From Periplaneta americana (taxonomy: Eukaryota > Arthropoda > Insecta > Blattodea > Blattidae): DNA of 64,000 bases. Under the pieces are notes generated by a model. That model ran no database searches. It saw nothing but the letters and a program-made list of their open reading frames with translations, and was not told the origin of the DNA. Where the stretch lies: contig NC_091118.1 of assembly GCF_040183065.1 (NCBI RefSeq), positions 207,278,529 to 207,342,528 on the forward strand, written 5' to 3'. The translations under genes were made by a program, and so were the position numbers. This document shows positions 1 through 10,807 of this stretch, piece after piece (positions within the stretch are counted from its first letter, which is position 1; every line of letters starts with the position of its first letter).

Positions 1-497
1 GACATATTTATCAATAAACGTCAGTGAAGTGTGCTGTGTAAGTGAAACGTGTTCCTGACAGTGAAGCTTTATAGTTTCTAGTGGCAGTGCAAAGAATTTG
101 AACAGTGAAATGTTTTTGAAGTGTTAGTGAAATCAGGATAGAATCAGTGAAATGTGTCGTAGTTCCAGTGCAGTGAGTGAGTTGACAGCGAAATGAGTGT
201 AATTTGAAAGGTACTTGTGCAGATATGAACATATACTCGTGGGTTTTAGTTCGATCTTAGTTTTAAGATACAAATTAGAATATTTCAAATGTTATTTTAA
301 GTGACCGTTTCATTTAATTTAGTATATTCCCTGTTGTTGTTGTTATTATTATTGTTATTAGTATTAATTATTAGTATTAGTATTAATTGTATTTTTAATT
401 AATAAGTTTATTATTGTCATTATTGAGTGTAATTAGTTACCACTGCCACCGGGTATATACCCATTGCAGTGTGAATAAATTAATACATACATACAAA
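1..497 (+). repeat. Probable LINE 3' UTR ending in an ATAC tail
   Basis: Non-coding sequence with loosely repeated CAGTGAAATG-like words over the first 200 bases. It ends at 449-497 in a block reading 'TATACCCATTGCAGTGTGAA' followed by TAAAT and ATAC units. A near-identical end block lies at 20588-20632. A shared end followed by a short tandem tail is typical of LINE 3' termini. No coding part is inside the window, so the family is unknown. Confidence 0.45.
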
Positions 498-1029
498 AAC
501 ATGCAAATCCTCAGTCTAATAATGATGATAATGGTAATTTTGGTGTCAATATTGATGACAATGATAATAATCATAGTGTTAATAATGACAACGTTAACAA
601 TGTTGGAGTAGGTAGTAATGTAATGTTGGTAGTAAAATGACAATGGTATTGGTGTTAGTAGTGACGGTTACTCCAATAATGTCAGTAGTGTTGACAATGA
701 TTTAGGTAATGTCGACAGTCATAAAGAAAGGAACATCTTGTTTGTGCACTTTCATTGAGGTTTTTCTGTAATACCATTTCCTGACAACCCAAATCTACGG
801 CATGTAGACATGGAGGGGAATAGCATGAGCAAGGGTGGAAGAGAAAGTGTGAGAGAGGGTAGTCAAAGAAGTAGCTAGCAACCCCTCAGTTCCATCCGTG
901 ACTCGAGTGTTTATAGGTGGGTCTGTGTCAATCGCCAACCCAGCCGCAAAGCAACGTTGCCACTTGTAAGGCAACCGCAGTGAGATGGATACTTAATTTA
1001 TTACAGACTGGCAAATCCTAACGAGCAGT
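498..1029. other. Intergenic, low-complexity then unassigned
   Basis: Bases 510-720 are a degenerate ATG/GTT/AAT-rich trinucleotide-like stretch; short reading frames on either strand there are a by-product. From 780 to 1029 the sequence is more complex and moderately GC-rich, but I recognise nothing in it. Confidence 0.4.
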
Positions 1030-1211
1030 GTTAGGAGTAGTGATGAAAGAAAGAAATTAAATACCGATATATTGATATTGCAATATATTGCAAACCTAAT
1101 TTCGATAAACTATATATATATCGCAGAAATGTATCGATATATCGAACGATTATCGATATATCGTTATTTCGTAAGCAAATTGCATTTTCAGGCGTACAAT
1201 TAACAACAACA

Positions 1212-1213
1212 AC

Positions 1214-1246
<33 letters not shown>
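1212..1246. repeat. AAC/AAT microsatellite (LINE tail)
   Basis: Simple repeat directly abutting the 3' end of the minus-strand LINE fragment; probably its tail. A second run of ATA units lies inside the LINE 3' UTR at 1447-1490. Confidence 0.6.
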
Positions 1247-1247
<1 letters not shown>

Positions 1248-1443
1248 GTTTATTTTAACTGGCAGAGTTAAGGCTATTCGGCCTTCTCTTCCACTCAACC
1301 AGTATGATAGAAAATTACTACAATGCTATGAATATAACATAATTAATGCAATACAATAATTCAAAGCAATACAATACTACAATACAAGACAATATAATAC
1401 ATTGACAATTCTTTTCATCTTCACACACCAATAAAATAATTAT

Positions 1444-1491
<48 letters not shown>

Positions 1492-1850
1492 GTAATGACA
1501 GTCATACCTAAATTAAATTAAATTATTAAACTTGATCACAATTATAACTTCAATTTGACTGCGTCCGTAAGAAATCGTTTAGCTTTTTCTTGAAAGCAGT
1601 TATTGTCTGGCAGCCCCTAATCGTCTGAGGTTGAGAATTCCATTCACGGGGGACTGAGACAGTAAAAGAGGATGAATAGTGGGATGTTCTATGGGCAGGA
1701 ATTGCTAGGATTTGGCTCTCCTGTGACCTGGTGTTTAGATTGTGATTGGAGGATAAGTAGTTAAACCGGGAACGAAGATAATTTGGAGTAGAAGTGTGGA
1801 GAACTCGAAACAGAAGAGAGAGCGAATGAAGTGATCTACGGTTACTGTAT
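1247..1850 (-). pseudogene. Jockey/CR1-like LINE, 3' end of ORF2 and 3' UTR
   Basis: Minus strand, about 1850 down to 1540, translates to the tail seen at the end of many CR1/Jockey reverse transcriptases: a serine-rich FTVSVPREWN block, then QTIRGCQTITAFKKKLKRFL. The rest, to 1247, is 3' UTR, ending in a hairpin-like 'ggccttctcttcc' motif shared with the LINE tails at 9353, 9562, 36830 and 62425. No RT catalytic domain is present; the copy is 5'-truncated and lies within the hAT-like element. Confidence 0.6.
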
Positions 1851-2129
1851 TACAATAAAATTACTTAAATTTTCATATTCCTTTTTACCATTAAAACTAA
1901 CATCATAACAATCAAAACGATGAATGTAAAATTGTAACAATAAACAATACATTTTCAATACCATATGATGTAGGCCGTAACCTAAATCAAAATTATGGTG
2001 CAGGCAAGGGAGCTTAAATGATATAGTGGGGAAGAGTTAGGCGAACTCTACATGATTGAGTATTTGATATTGGAACACGATTCAATTATTCTAATGTTAT
2101 ATAGGATTCAATCCAGGACACACATATAA

Positions 2130-2852
2130 TCTTTTTGTGCGAGATCGTGCGTATTTGCTTGGTTTTCGCACAAAACCAATCCGCGGAAAGTCTAAAATTC
2201 CACATTCAGTATTCCCAACCTAACACACATAACAATTTCCCTCTTCTTACCGCTTAAGTGACACATTGATTTTACTGCTTTAGGCTTTTAACATATTATT
2301 TTTAGAGACGTTAAATACAGTAATAATTATAAATTGGAAACTTACCACTGCAATTTCACCTAAATTGCACTGTTAATTATTGTTTTTAAATATTTGCAAA
2401 AATTAAGTAAACTCTACAACTCCACTAAAGTTACTGCATTCGTGATGCAAGTAACATTAAGGAAGCCGTGAAAAAATCAACAAGATTCCAGACTCATCAT
2501 AGACTGGGGGAAAAAAAACAGACTTATATCACGGCCTGCTGGAGTATAGTAAACACAGAAAACGTTTTAAAGCAACAATGTTGAAGATAGATATTTTTGT
2601 TTTGCAAATTTGCCGTAATTGAACAGAAACCAAGATGGAGATTTCATTGCAACTAATTAGAAATTCCTCTTTCAGGTATGTAATAAACGATCTTCGCACA
2701 AAATAATGTACGATACACGAACGGTATGTTTTCTTTCAATTCTCGGAAATTAAAAAAGCTCAACTACGTTTCGCTTTTTCAATCTTTTCCTCGAACATGA
2801 AAACTTCAACATACCGCTCTTGTAACGCATATTACTATTTTCTATCTAACAA
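2130..2852 (-). repeat. Dispersed repeat X, copy 1
   Basis: The same 0.7-kb sequence occurs inverted at 13712-14480 and again at 52990-53665. Shared landmarks are a CGTTACAAGAGCGG end, an internal inverted pair around ACATACCGCTC, and two facing motifs resembling TTTTGTGCGAAGATCG (about 2135 and 2690). No long reading frame is conserved among the copies, which points to a non-autonomous element rather than a gene family. The class is unknown. Confidence 0.6.
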
Positions 2853-3465
2853 CGTAATCATTTTTAAATGTAAGTAAACCGTACTTAGAATGTTACAAGT
2901 TTTAACAAACTTCACAGTTGATATGATACAATCCTTCTACAATAAGTTCCCGTTGCAAGTTATTGTTACACTTCAACATTCCAAACAACCTTGGTGATGA
3001 TGATAGGGATTGAATTTTTATGCACTAAAAGATATAATAAGAAAACAATGTCAGCACTAGATTGTACATAGAAATCATAGACGTAAACAAATGTCACATC
3101 GGTATTAATCCTTGTTTCCCTTTCCATTTCAGAATATAGAAATAAAAGTTTTGATACCCGTTTTGAGGTCAGACGGTTCCCTTTCAGGGTGGGAGTTGCT
3201 CTCCTGCCTTGGAGAATATTAATAACAATATTAAAACAGTAGTAGATACTTTCACATTCGCACACGCTGCATTTTGAATTTGGTGCTGCATATTTAACAG
3301 TTCGAATTCGAATTCCAATCCAGCCAATTAGAACAAGGTATTGAGTGAGGTTGCACAATTATGTAACTGTCCACGTTCAGTAGCGCCATCTCTCGGGAAT
3401 TTTTCGGAGTTGTCTAGTATGGTTTTTGTTGTTGTTGATAATGATATTAATTCTACAAAAAGAAT
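2853..3465. other. Interior of hAT-like element, unassigned
   Basis: A 130-codon minus-strand frame lies here (2966-3358) but shows no recognisable domain, motif or second copy in the window, so I do not call it a gene. Confidence 0.35.
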
Positions 3466-3844
3466 CGATAAATTTATGAGAAAACCGATATATTATATGA
3501 TATATTGAATCAAAATTTCGATATCGATAAATCGCTATATCGAAACGAAAATATCGGTATTTCGTAAAAAGCTATATATCGTTCCCAACTCTAGTTAGGA
3601 GCATTACCTATGTGCTGTGAGTGCTTTCTAGGCATTCATATCACACATTACAGCCCTTATAACTGTTACTGTTCTACTGTTTGAAATGTCTTGATTGTGG
3701 GAAGACCAACACAAAAACTTATTTAAGAAAATAGTCTGAATATGTTTAGGGGATAATTTTGGAGTTACACTGCTATTCTTCTTCGTTTTCTTCCAGAATT
3801 ATAAATGCCCACTCCAGTTTCAGTTTTCTTATTTTTCCATTTCT

Positions 3845-5030
3845 ATGATGTTTGTACTCCGATTGTCAGAAGGAAGTGAAATAGGGAGAGGAGTACGTCA
3901 AGGATGCCCTTAATCACCTACCCTGTTCAACATCTAGTAGGTTATTTTACGACGCTTTATCAACATCGTCTGAATGAGATGAAGGTGATAATGTCGGTGA
4001 AATGAGTCCGGGGTCCAGCACCGAAAGTTACCCAGCATTTGCTCATATTGGGTTGAGGGAAAACCCCGGAAAAAACCTCAACCAGGTGACTTGTCCCGAC
4101 CGGGAATCGAACCCGGACCACCTGATTTCACGGAGAGACGCGCTAGCCCGTACTCCACAGATGTGGACTTTCAACATCTACTTGGACAATTTAGTAAAAA
4201 ACTGTTTTCAGAATATAGGAGAAGTGATAGTAGGAGGAAGAAGAATAATGTGCATAAGATTTGCTGATGATATGGCGTTGTTAGCAGAAGAGGACATGAT
4301 ACTATAGGATATGCTACTGGAGCTAAATGACAGCTGTGAGCAGTATGGGATGAAGATAAATGCAAACAAGACGAAGACTATGGTTATAGGAAGAAAAGTA
4401 AAGAAGGTAAACTTGAGGATTCTAAATGAGGCAGTACAGCAAGTGGACAGCTTCAAATACTTGGTGTGTACTATAAGCAATAACATGAGCTGCTGCCAGG
4501 AAGTCAAAAGGAGGGTAGCAATGGCAAAGGAAGTTTTTAATAGAAAAAGGAACATATTCTGCGGACCTCTGGAAATATAACTAAGGAAGAGACTAGTGAA
4601 GTGCTTTGCGTGGAGCGTGACATTGTATGGGACAGAAACATGGACATTACGACGATGTGAAGAGAAGCGAATAGAAGCATTTTAAATGTGAATATGGAGA
4701 AAGATGGAGGGTGTGAAGTGGACAGACAGAATAAGAAATGAAGTTGTGTTGGAAAGAGTGGGTGAAGAAAGAATGACGCTGAAACTGATCAGCAAGAGGA
4801 AAAGGAATTGGCTGGGTCACTGACTGAGAAGAAACTGCATACTGAAGGATGCACTAGAAGGAATGGTGAACGGAAGAGTTCGGGGCAGAAGAAGATATCA
4901 GATAATAGACGACATTAAGATATATGGATCATATGAGGAAACGAAAAGGAATGCAGAAAATATGAAAGATTGGCGAAAACTGGGTTCGTAGTGAAAGACC
5001 TGTCCTTGGGCAGAATACTAAATAAATGAA
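3845..5030 (+). pseudogene. LINE-B reverse transcriptase fragment (RTE-like), split by a SINE
   Basis: Plus-strand RT remnant. It starts with EIGRGVRQGCP before the SINE and resumes at 4181 with YLDNLVKNCFQN, CIRFADDMALLAEE (F-ADD catalytic box), GMKINANKTKTMVIGR and FKYL. Downstream, in broken frames, come TLYGTETWTLRR, WTDRIRNEVVLERVGEER and the basic RKRNWLGH block. Stops at about 4306 and 4578, plus further frameshifts, disable it. The end near 5020 (GGGCAGAATACTAAATAAATG) looks like the 3' tail. The RT order and C-terminal RNWLGH block are RTE-like; the clade is tentative. A second, minus-strand piece lies at 14997-15126. Confidence 0.75.
3937..4169 (-). mobile_element. SINE family S-I, tRNA-derived, 11-bp TSD
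   Basis: Read on the minus strand, the head has a GTGGAGTACGG... A-box region and a perfect B box (GGTTCGATTCC). The body includes GGGTTGAGGGAAAACCCCGG and it ends in GTCGTAAAATAA. Direct repeats TTCAACATCTA at 3926-3936 and 4170-4180 bracket it exactly, showing insertion into the LINE-B coding region. Two further copies lie at 17764-18020 and 56883-57124. It is not a functional tRNA: the body runs on for 160 bases and there is no paired acceptor stem. Confidence 0.85.
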
Positions 5031-5326
5031 TGAGTTAGAAGTTATCTGAATCCTCCATTAAAATTACACTAAAGCATTTCATAATCACCTTATTTTAAAA
5101 TTCTACTGTATTTTTAATTTGTTATTTTAAGACGCTTTATCAACTGCTGTGGCTTGTGCATATTTATGGGTATATTTCTAAGTTCTGTTCACCAACTATG
5201 TCCCACAACATATTATACGAACACGGTGTCTGTCATTTTTGTGTTTCATTGCAACAGAATACCAGACTTCAATAGTATCAACTGTCTCCGAAAAAGGAAA
5301 TCAATGCTTGATCGATCTCTAAATAC
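5031..5326. other. Intergenic with a possible SINE S-I 3' remnant
   Basis: Bases 5115-5150 resemble the tail of SINE S-I (TTATTTTAAGACGCTTTATC), but the head is missing. Nothing else is recognisable. Confidence 0.3.
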
Positions 5327-6645
5327 TTACTTACTTACTTACTAAGTTACTTACTGGCTTTTAAGGAACCCGGAGGTTCATTGCTGCCCTCACATAAGCC
5401 CTCCATTGGTCCCTATCCTCAAAAAGATTATACCAGTCTCTATCATCATATCTCACCTCCCTCAAATCCATTTTAATATTATCTTCCCATCTACGTCTCG
5501 GCCTCCCCAAAGATCTTTTTCCCTCTGGCCTCCCAACTAACACTCTATATGCATTTCTGGATTCGTCCATACGTGCTACTTGCCCTGCTCATCTCAAACG
5601 TCTGCATTTAATGTTCCTAATTATGTCAGCTGAAGAATACAATGCGTGCAATTCTGTGCTGTGTAACTTTCTCCATTCTCCTGTAACTTCATCCCTCTTA
5701 GCCCCAAATATTTTCCTAAGAACCTTATTCTCAAAAACCCTCAGTCGCTGTTCTTCTCTCAAAGTGAGAGTCCAAGTTTCACAGCCATACAGAACAACCG
5801 GTAATATAACTGTTTTATAAATTCTAACTTTCAGATTTTTTGACAGCAGACTAGATGACAACAGCTTCTCAACCGAATAATAACAGGCATTTCCCATATT
5901 TATTCTGTATTTAATTTCCTCCCAAGTGTCACTTACATTTGTTACTGCTGCTCCAAGATATTTGAATTTTTCCACCTCTTCGAAGGATAAATCTCCAATT
6001 TTTATATTTCCATTTCGTACAATATTCTGCTCACGAGACATAATCATATACTTTGTCTTTTCGGGATTTACTTCCAAACCGATCGCTTTACTTGCTTCAA
6101 GTAAAATTTCCGTGTTTTCCCTAATCGTTTGTGGATTTTCTCCTAACATATTCACGTCATCCGCATAGACAAGCAGCTGATGTAACCCGTTCAATTCCAA
6201 ACCCTCTCTGTTATCCTGAACTTTCCTAATGGCATATTCTAGAGCGAAATTAAAAAGTAAAGGTGACAGTGCATCTCCCTGCTTTAGCCCGCAGTGAATT
6301 GGAAAAGCATCAGATAGAAACTGGCCTATACAGACTCTGCTGTAAGTTTCACTAAGAACATTTTAATTAATCGAACTAGTTTCCTGAGAATACCAAATTC
6401 AATAAGAATATTATATAAAACTTCTCTCTTAGCCGAGTCATACGCCTTTTTTAAATCTATGAATAACTGCTGTACTGTATCCTTATACTCCCATTTTTTC
6501 TCTCCATTATCTGTCGAATACAAAAAATCTGATTAATAGTTGATCTATTACGCCTAAAACCACACTGATGATCCCCAATAATTTCATCTACATATGGAGT
6601 TAATCTTCTCAAAAGGATATTCGACAAAATTTTGTACGATCTCCA
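5327..6645 (-). pseudogene. LINE-A copy 1, RTE-like reverse transcriptase C-terminal half
   Basis: Longest LINE-A copy in the window. On the minus strand: GDHQCGFRRNRST, a LFIDLKKAYDS finger region, [23 protein letters not shown] (YADD catalytic aspartates), [40 protein letters not shown] and the terminal basic block. Open from 6200 to 5589. There a TGG to TGA change turns the Trp of RLRWAGHV into a stop; the frame then continues as 5570-5361, ending MNLRVP. Another break lies near 6360. The 3' end is followed by TAAG units (5327-5355), the family's tail. The endonuclease and N-terminal parts are absent, as expected for 5' truncation. Confidence 0.85.
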
Positions 6646-7276
6646 AATTGGTCGTGAAGGTTTCTTTATTTAATCTGCACGCTCTTTGAATATGAATCCA
6701 CTTGATTTTCACTTTTTAGCCATATTATAAGCAGAGTTTAAGAACAAATTCAAAACTTTACAATGTCTCGACGACGAATTCAGCAGACATCTGCAATGTT
6801 TGAACTGTTAAGAAAGTGTAGGCCTGTCATGAGGCGCTGGAAGTCTTTCATCGCGCAGTGAAGAGCGTACTTGCAGAACCTTCTTTAAAAATGATCTTTA
6901 AATGTAAGCCGCTTAGAGCATAAGATTGTAGGAACTTCTTCAATAATTGCTCTTGCGTCCTGAATTTGTTTCTGAAGTGATTCTTGTATATTATAAAACC
7001 CCTCTATGTACAGTAATAGCAAAATAAAGCTAAAAAAATTAAGCAGACTGTAAATCATATTGGTAATACAGTGCGGTGCATATTCAGTCGGTTGTCCCTA
7101 AGGCTTTAATTGGAAATGAGAATGAGGACAACAGAAAAGGGTGAGATATCGTATAACTAATTGACACTCTACCGCCTATTCAGTAGAATGCGTTTGAGTC
7201 TAAAGAAAGCACAAAACAATACAGTGTGGTCTGTTGTGAAGAGAATCCAAGCCCCCCCCTATGCCGGTAAGGCATC
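6646..7276. other. Intergenic, possible decayed transposon
   Basis: A 32-codon plus-strand stub starting MSRRRIQQTS lies at 6764; I cannot assign it. Nothing else is recognisable. Confidence 0.3.
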
Positions 7277-7381
7277 ATGTCCCAAACACGTTCATGTCTG
7301 AATATTTCTGACAAAGTATATATTATTCAACGCCTTGAAAACGGAGCAAATATTAAAGATATTACTGGAGAGTTTAAGGCA
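7277..7381 (+). pseudogene. Tigger/pogo-like transposase N-terminus (CENP-B-type HTH), truncated
   Basis: An ATG-initiated frame reads MSQTRSCLNISDKVYIIQRL followed by ENGANIKDITGEFKA. The pattern 'DK-x2-IIxRLENG-x4-DI-x3-F' matches the first helix-turn-helix of CENP-B/jerky/Tigger proteins. After 35 residues the frame runs straight into the TTTA array, so only the DNA-binding start survives and no DDE domain is present. The short length makes the family call moderate. Confidence 0.45.
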
Positions 7382-8560
7382 ATATTTATTTATTTTACTA
7401 TTTATATATTTATTCATTTCTTCATTCATTTAATTGTTTGTTTATTTATTTAATGATTTAATTATTTAGTTATTCATTCATTTATTTGTTTATTCAATTA
7501 TTTAAATGCTTATTTATTTATTTATTTATTCACTCATTTATTTGTGTATTAAATTACTTGATTGCTTATTTATTTATTTATTTATTTACTTATTTGTTTA
7601 TTTATTTATTTCTTTAATTGTTTATTTATTCATTCATTTATTTGTTTATTCAATTACTTAATTTCTTACATATTTATTTATTTATTTGCTTATTTATTTA
7701 ATCATTTAATTGCTTATTTATTCATTCATTTATTTGTTCATTTAATTGCTTAATTACTTACTTGTTTATTTAATTATTTATTTATGTCTTGATTTCTTGA
7801 TTTATTATTTTATTGTTTATTTATTCATTCATTTATTTGTTTATTCAATTACTTAATTGCTTACTTATTTATTTAATTACCTATTTATTTATTTACTTGT
7901 TATGTGTTTACTTATTCATTTAATTGTTTGTTTGTTTATTTAATCATTTAATTGTTTATTTATTTATTTATTTAATTGTTTGTTTATTTATTTAATCATT
8001 TAATTGTTTATTTATTTATTTATTTATTTATTCATTTGTTTGTTTATTTATTTCTTTAATTGTTTCTTTATTTATTTAATAATTTAATTGTTTATTTCTT
8101 CATTCATTTATTTGTTTGTTCAATTACTTAATTGCTTATTTATTTATTTATATTCATTTATTTATTTATTGAATCATTTAATTGTTTATTTATTCATTCA
8201 TTTATTTGTTTGTTCAATTACTTAATTGCTTACTTATTTATTTATTTAATTATTTATTTATTTACTTATTTATTTCTTTATTTTTCATTTAATTGTTTGT
8301 TTATTTATTTAATCACTTAATTGTTTATTTATTTATTTACTTTTTCATTCATTTATTTGTTTATTTATTTATTCCTTTAGTTATTTGTTTATTCATTCAT
8401 TTATTTGTTTATTCAATTACTTAATTGCTTACTTATTTATTTAATTATTTATTTATTTACTTATTTGTTTATATACTTAATCATTTAATTGTTTATTTAT
8501 TCATTAATTTATTTATTTATTCAATTACTTAATTACTTACTTATTTGTTTAATTATTTAT
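7381..8560. repeat. Degenerate TTTA array, 1.2 kb, with higher-order pattern
   Basis: Nearly all words are TTTA, TTCA, TTTG or TTAA permutations. A longer motif, roughly CATTCATTTATTTG then TTCAATTACTTAATTGCTTA, recurs near 7480, 7627, 7823, 8103, 8190 and 8390, so the array has been duplicated in blocks longer than the tetramer. Leu/Ile/Tyr/Phe-rich reading frames here are artefacts. Confidence 0.85.
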
Positions 8561-8812
8561 TTATTTGCATAATACATTCGTTACTGGAGGTACGTTAACA
8601 GAAAGCCACAATTTAAGTCACACAGAATTCTGTGCACTCATAGTTGAGTTCTGGCGTCTTGTCAGTTCATTTGAGTTGTGTGGATATAAAAGGAAAAAAT
8701 GTGACGGTGTCGTGTATAGTTCCTGGGGTAGCCCAGTCGGTAGAGCGTTCGCGCGCTAAGCGAAGGGTAACGGGATCGATACCCGGCTCCGTAACAATTT
8801 TTCCTTGAAATT
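8561..8812 (+). mobile_element. SINE family S-II, complete sense copy
   Basis: The 5' region contains GTTAACAGAAAGCCACAATT and GTGTGGATATAAAAGG. A tRNA-like head follows, with A box TAGCCCAGTCGGTAGAGC and B box GGGATCGATACCC, ending TAACAATTTTTCCTTGAAATTATT. It sits inside the TTTA array. Related copies at 11049-11399 and 42907-43195 show rearranged internal orientation. The tRNA-like part lies about 160 bases into the element rather than at its very start, unusual for a simple SINE. Confidence 0.75.
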
Positions 8813-8930
8813 ATTCTATTCATTTAATTGTTTCTTTGTTTATTTAATCATTTAATTGTTTATTTATTTATTTACTTATTCATTTATTTGTTTATTTATT
8901 TATCCCTTTAATTGTTTATTTATTTGCTAC
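8813..8930. repeat. TTTA array, continuation
   Basis: Same tetramer composition as 7381-8560; the SINE S-II copy separates the two parts. Confidence 0.8.
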
Positions 8931-9130
8931 TACGATGCATGACTGGCCAGACCTGCAGCATGTCACGTAGGCGGCTCGTGTTCGAGTCTCGATCAGGCCT
9001 GGGATTTTTCATTGAAAAATCAATAGTGACACTTGTGGCGAACAAGATCGTAGTTGGAGTTTTTTTCGGAGTTCTTCCGTTTCCCCATATTAGGCATTTA
9101 CATCATTCGTCGTAATCCCATTGCATTCCC
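8931..9130 (+). mobile_element. SINE-like element S-V with tRNA-type B box
   Basis: A region with B-box match GTTCGAGTC at about 8978-8990 is followed by a body reading TGGCGAACAAGATCG and TTCGGAGTTCTTCCG, a pattern of tRNA-derived SINEs. The A box is weak. The element lies directly behind the TTTA array, so no duplication can be read on the left. Confidence 0.45.
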
Positions 9131-9352
9131 CGATTACCGATTGGCGATGCACGGAGCGGGCTAGCCTAGGTACAAGGGGGGGGGGGTTGCCTGCTCGAAA
9201 CCTGGGTACGCAGCGAACCTTAGTGTAGTCAGCCGGTGTGGGTTTGGGAATGCCCTCTAACTTGAGAGTTAGCGCAATAGATCGTAACAGGTCGCAGTGC
9301 TGGGCCATAGTGTCCCCCTCCCGTAAATTAAACGCCATTCCAATTCTATATT
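9131..9352. other. Unassigned GC-richer segment
   Basis: Contains a run of about 10 G at 9177-9186 and locally higher GC than its flanks. It may be an extension of the preceding SINE-like element. An 82-codon minus-strand frame has no recognisable motif. Confidence 0.3.
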
Positions 9353-9415
9353 TATTTATTTTGTATTTACTTATTCTGGCATAGTTAAGGCCATGAGGAC
9401 TTCTTTCCTACACTA
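9353..9415 (-). repeat. Jockey/CR1-like LINE 3' terminus (short)
   Basis: Minus-strand match to the conserved LINE end 'ggccttaactatgccagaata', as at 1247 and 36830. The coding part is missing. Confidence 0.5.
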
Positions 9416-9416
9416 C

Positions 9417-9434
9417 CAAAATTGAAAAATGTAT

Positions 9435-9469
<35 letters not shown>

Positions 9470-9561
9470 TCTATTTATTTTTAAATTTTTTAAATTTATT
9501 TATTTAGTTATTTATTTATTTATTCATTTATTCATTTATTTATTTATTCATTTATTTATTT
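9417..9561. repeat. TTTA microsatellite (LINE tail expansion)
   Basis: TTTA/TTCA units lie exactly between two minus-strand LINE 3' ends, at the position where the LINE's AAAT tail would be; probably an expanded tail. Confidence 0.7.
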
Positions 9562-9750
9562 AACCTGGTAGAGATAAGGCCATCAGGCATTCTCTTCCCC
9601 TCTACCAGGGGATTACAACTACAATATTAAGAATACAATTACAATTATAATTACAATTAATATTAAATTTACAAATACAATAAAAATCAAAGTACTAAAA
9701 GATTAACTGATTAATAAAAGCTAGACAGTTTATTGTAAAAGTTACGAAGA
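9562..9750 (-). repeat. Jockey/CR1-like LINE 3' UTR fragment
   Basis: Nearly identical to 62425-62610 (GGTAGAGATAAGGYCATCAGG through CTAGACAGTTTATTGTAAAA), where the coding part is still attached. Here the homology stops near 9750, giving a 5'-truncated copy of about 190 bases. Confidence 0.7.
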
Positions 9751-10217
9751 GAGAAACATTAGTGATTTTCACGAACAGATTTTCGTTAACACATAAACAT
9801 TCGAACCTGACTCAATAAAAACATAATGCTCAAAACATAAGAAGTAATTCTATACCACAAAACGAACATAAAATTCAATTGCATTTTGGTTTACAAAAAT
9901 CGTTTAGGGAGAACACAATCTAGAGGTTTCAGAAGCCCCATCAATCATACAATTACTAGTATCATCGTCATAGATTCTGAGTGATATGTTAAATCCATCT
10001 CAGATGTCGATTGAATTACTACCAATTACTAAATACATTGCTCTATCTCTGGGTTAATTAGTCTGTAATATTAAGCACACAGAAATGGACTGCAAGCTGA
10101 GAGACATGATGGAGACTGCATTAGTCACCAATGACAGGCAAGACGAGAATCTGACAGACAACAACGGGAAAATTAAATATTTCATATCTAGGAAAACAGC
10201 AACTTGCGTTTAAAATT
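9751..10217. other. Intergenic
   Basis: I see no repeat family, RNA or coding signal here. Confidence 0.4.
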
Positions 10218-10805
10218 AAAATATAGCATAAACGTAGAATAAATATGGGAAATGCCTGTTATTATTCGGTTGAGAAGCTTTTGTCATCCAGTCTACTGTC
10301 CAAAAATCTGAAAGTCAGAATTTATGAAACAGTTACATTACCGGTTGTTCTGTATGGCTGTGAAACTTGGACTTTCACTTTGAGAGAGGAACAGAGGATA
10401 AGGGTGTTCGAGAATAGGGCGTTTAGAAAAATATTTGGGGCTAAGAGGGATGAAGTTACAGGAGAATGGAGAAAGTTACACAACGCAGAACTGCACGCAT
10501 TGTACTCTTCACCTGACATAATTAGGAACATTAAATCCAGACGTTTGAGATGGACAGGGCATGTAGCACGTATGGGCGAATCCAGAAATGCATATAGAGT
10601 GTTAGTTGGGAGGCCGGAGGAAAAAGACCTTTAGGGAGGCCGAGACATAGATGGGAAAATAATATTAAAATGGATTTGAGGGGGGTGGGATATCGTGGTA
10701 GAGACTGGATTAATCTTGCACAGGATAGGGACCAATGGCGGGCTTATGTGAGGGCGGCAATGAACCTGCGAGTTCCTTAAAAGCGATTTGTAAGTAAGTA
10801 TTATT
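10218..10805 (+). pseudogene. LINE-A copy 2, C-terminal part
   Basis: Begins at the [16 protein letters not shown] segment, downstream of the YADD box, so it lacks a catalytic core. Open from 10245 to 10634 through [35 protein letters not shown] and RLRWTGHVARM (Trp intact). A one-base loss in the GRPEGK codons breaks the frame. The 3' end is GTTCCTTAAAAGCG plus TAAGTAAGTA. Copies 5 and 6 are truncated within about 40 bases of the same point. Confidence 0.85.
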
Positions 10806-10807
10806 TC

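Larger units (their letters stand above)
1038..3593. mobile_element. hAT-like non-autonomous transposon, 2.56 kb, 8-bp TSD
   Basis: A perfect 8-bp direct repeat GTTAGGAG flanks the element at 1030-1037 and 3594-3601, the duplication length of hAT elements. The ends are short and imperfect (TAGTGATG on the left, TAGAGTTG in reverse complement on the right). Both ends continue into about 120 bases rich in overlapping CGATATATCG-type words (1063-1165, 3466-3580), likely subterminal binding repeats. No hAT transposase is visible inside; instead the interior holds a LINE fragment (1247-1850) and dispersed repeat X (2130-2852), so it is either a non-autonomous carrier or a decayed copy filled by later insertions. 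Confidence 0.65.

Noticed and set aside
2966..3358. 130-codon minus-strand frame
   Set aside because: No motif, no codon or composition signal, no second copy; it lies inside a non-autonomous element.
8725..8800. Possible tRNA gene (A and B boxes), likewise at 4098-4169, 11063-11160, 17940-18020 and 52765-52855
   Set aside because: Each belongs to a longer repeated element, several with target duplications, and lacks a paired acceptor stem; they are SINE heads, not tRNA genes.
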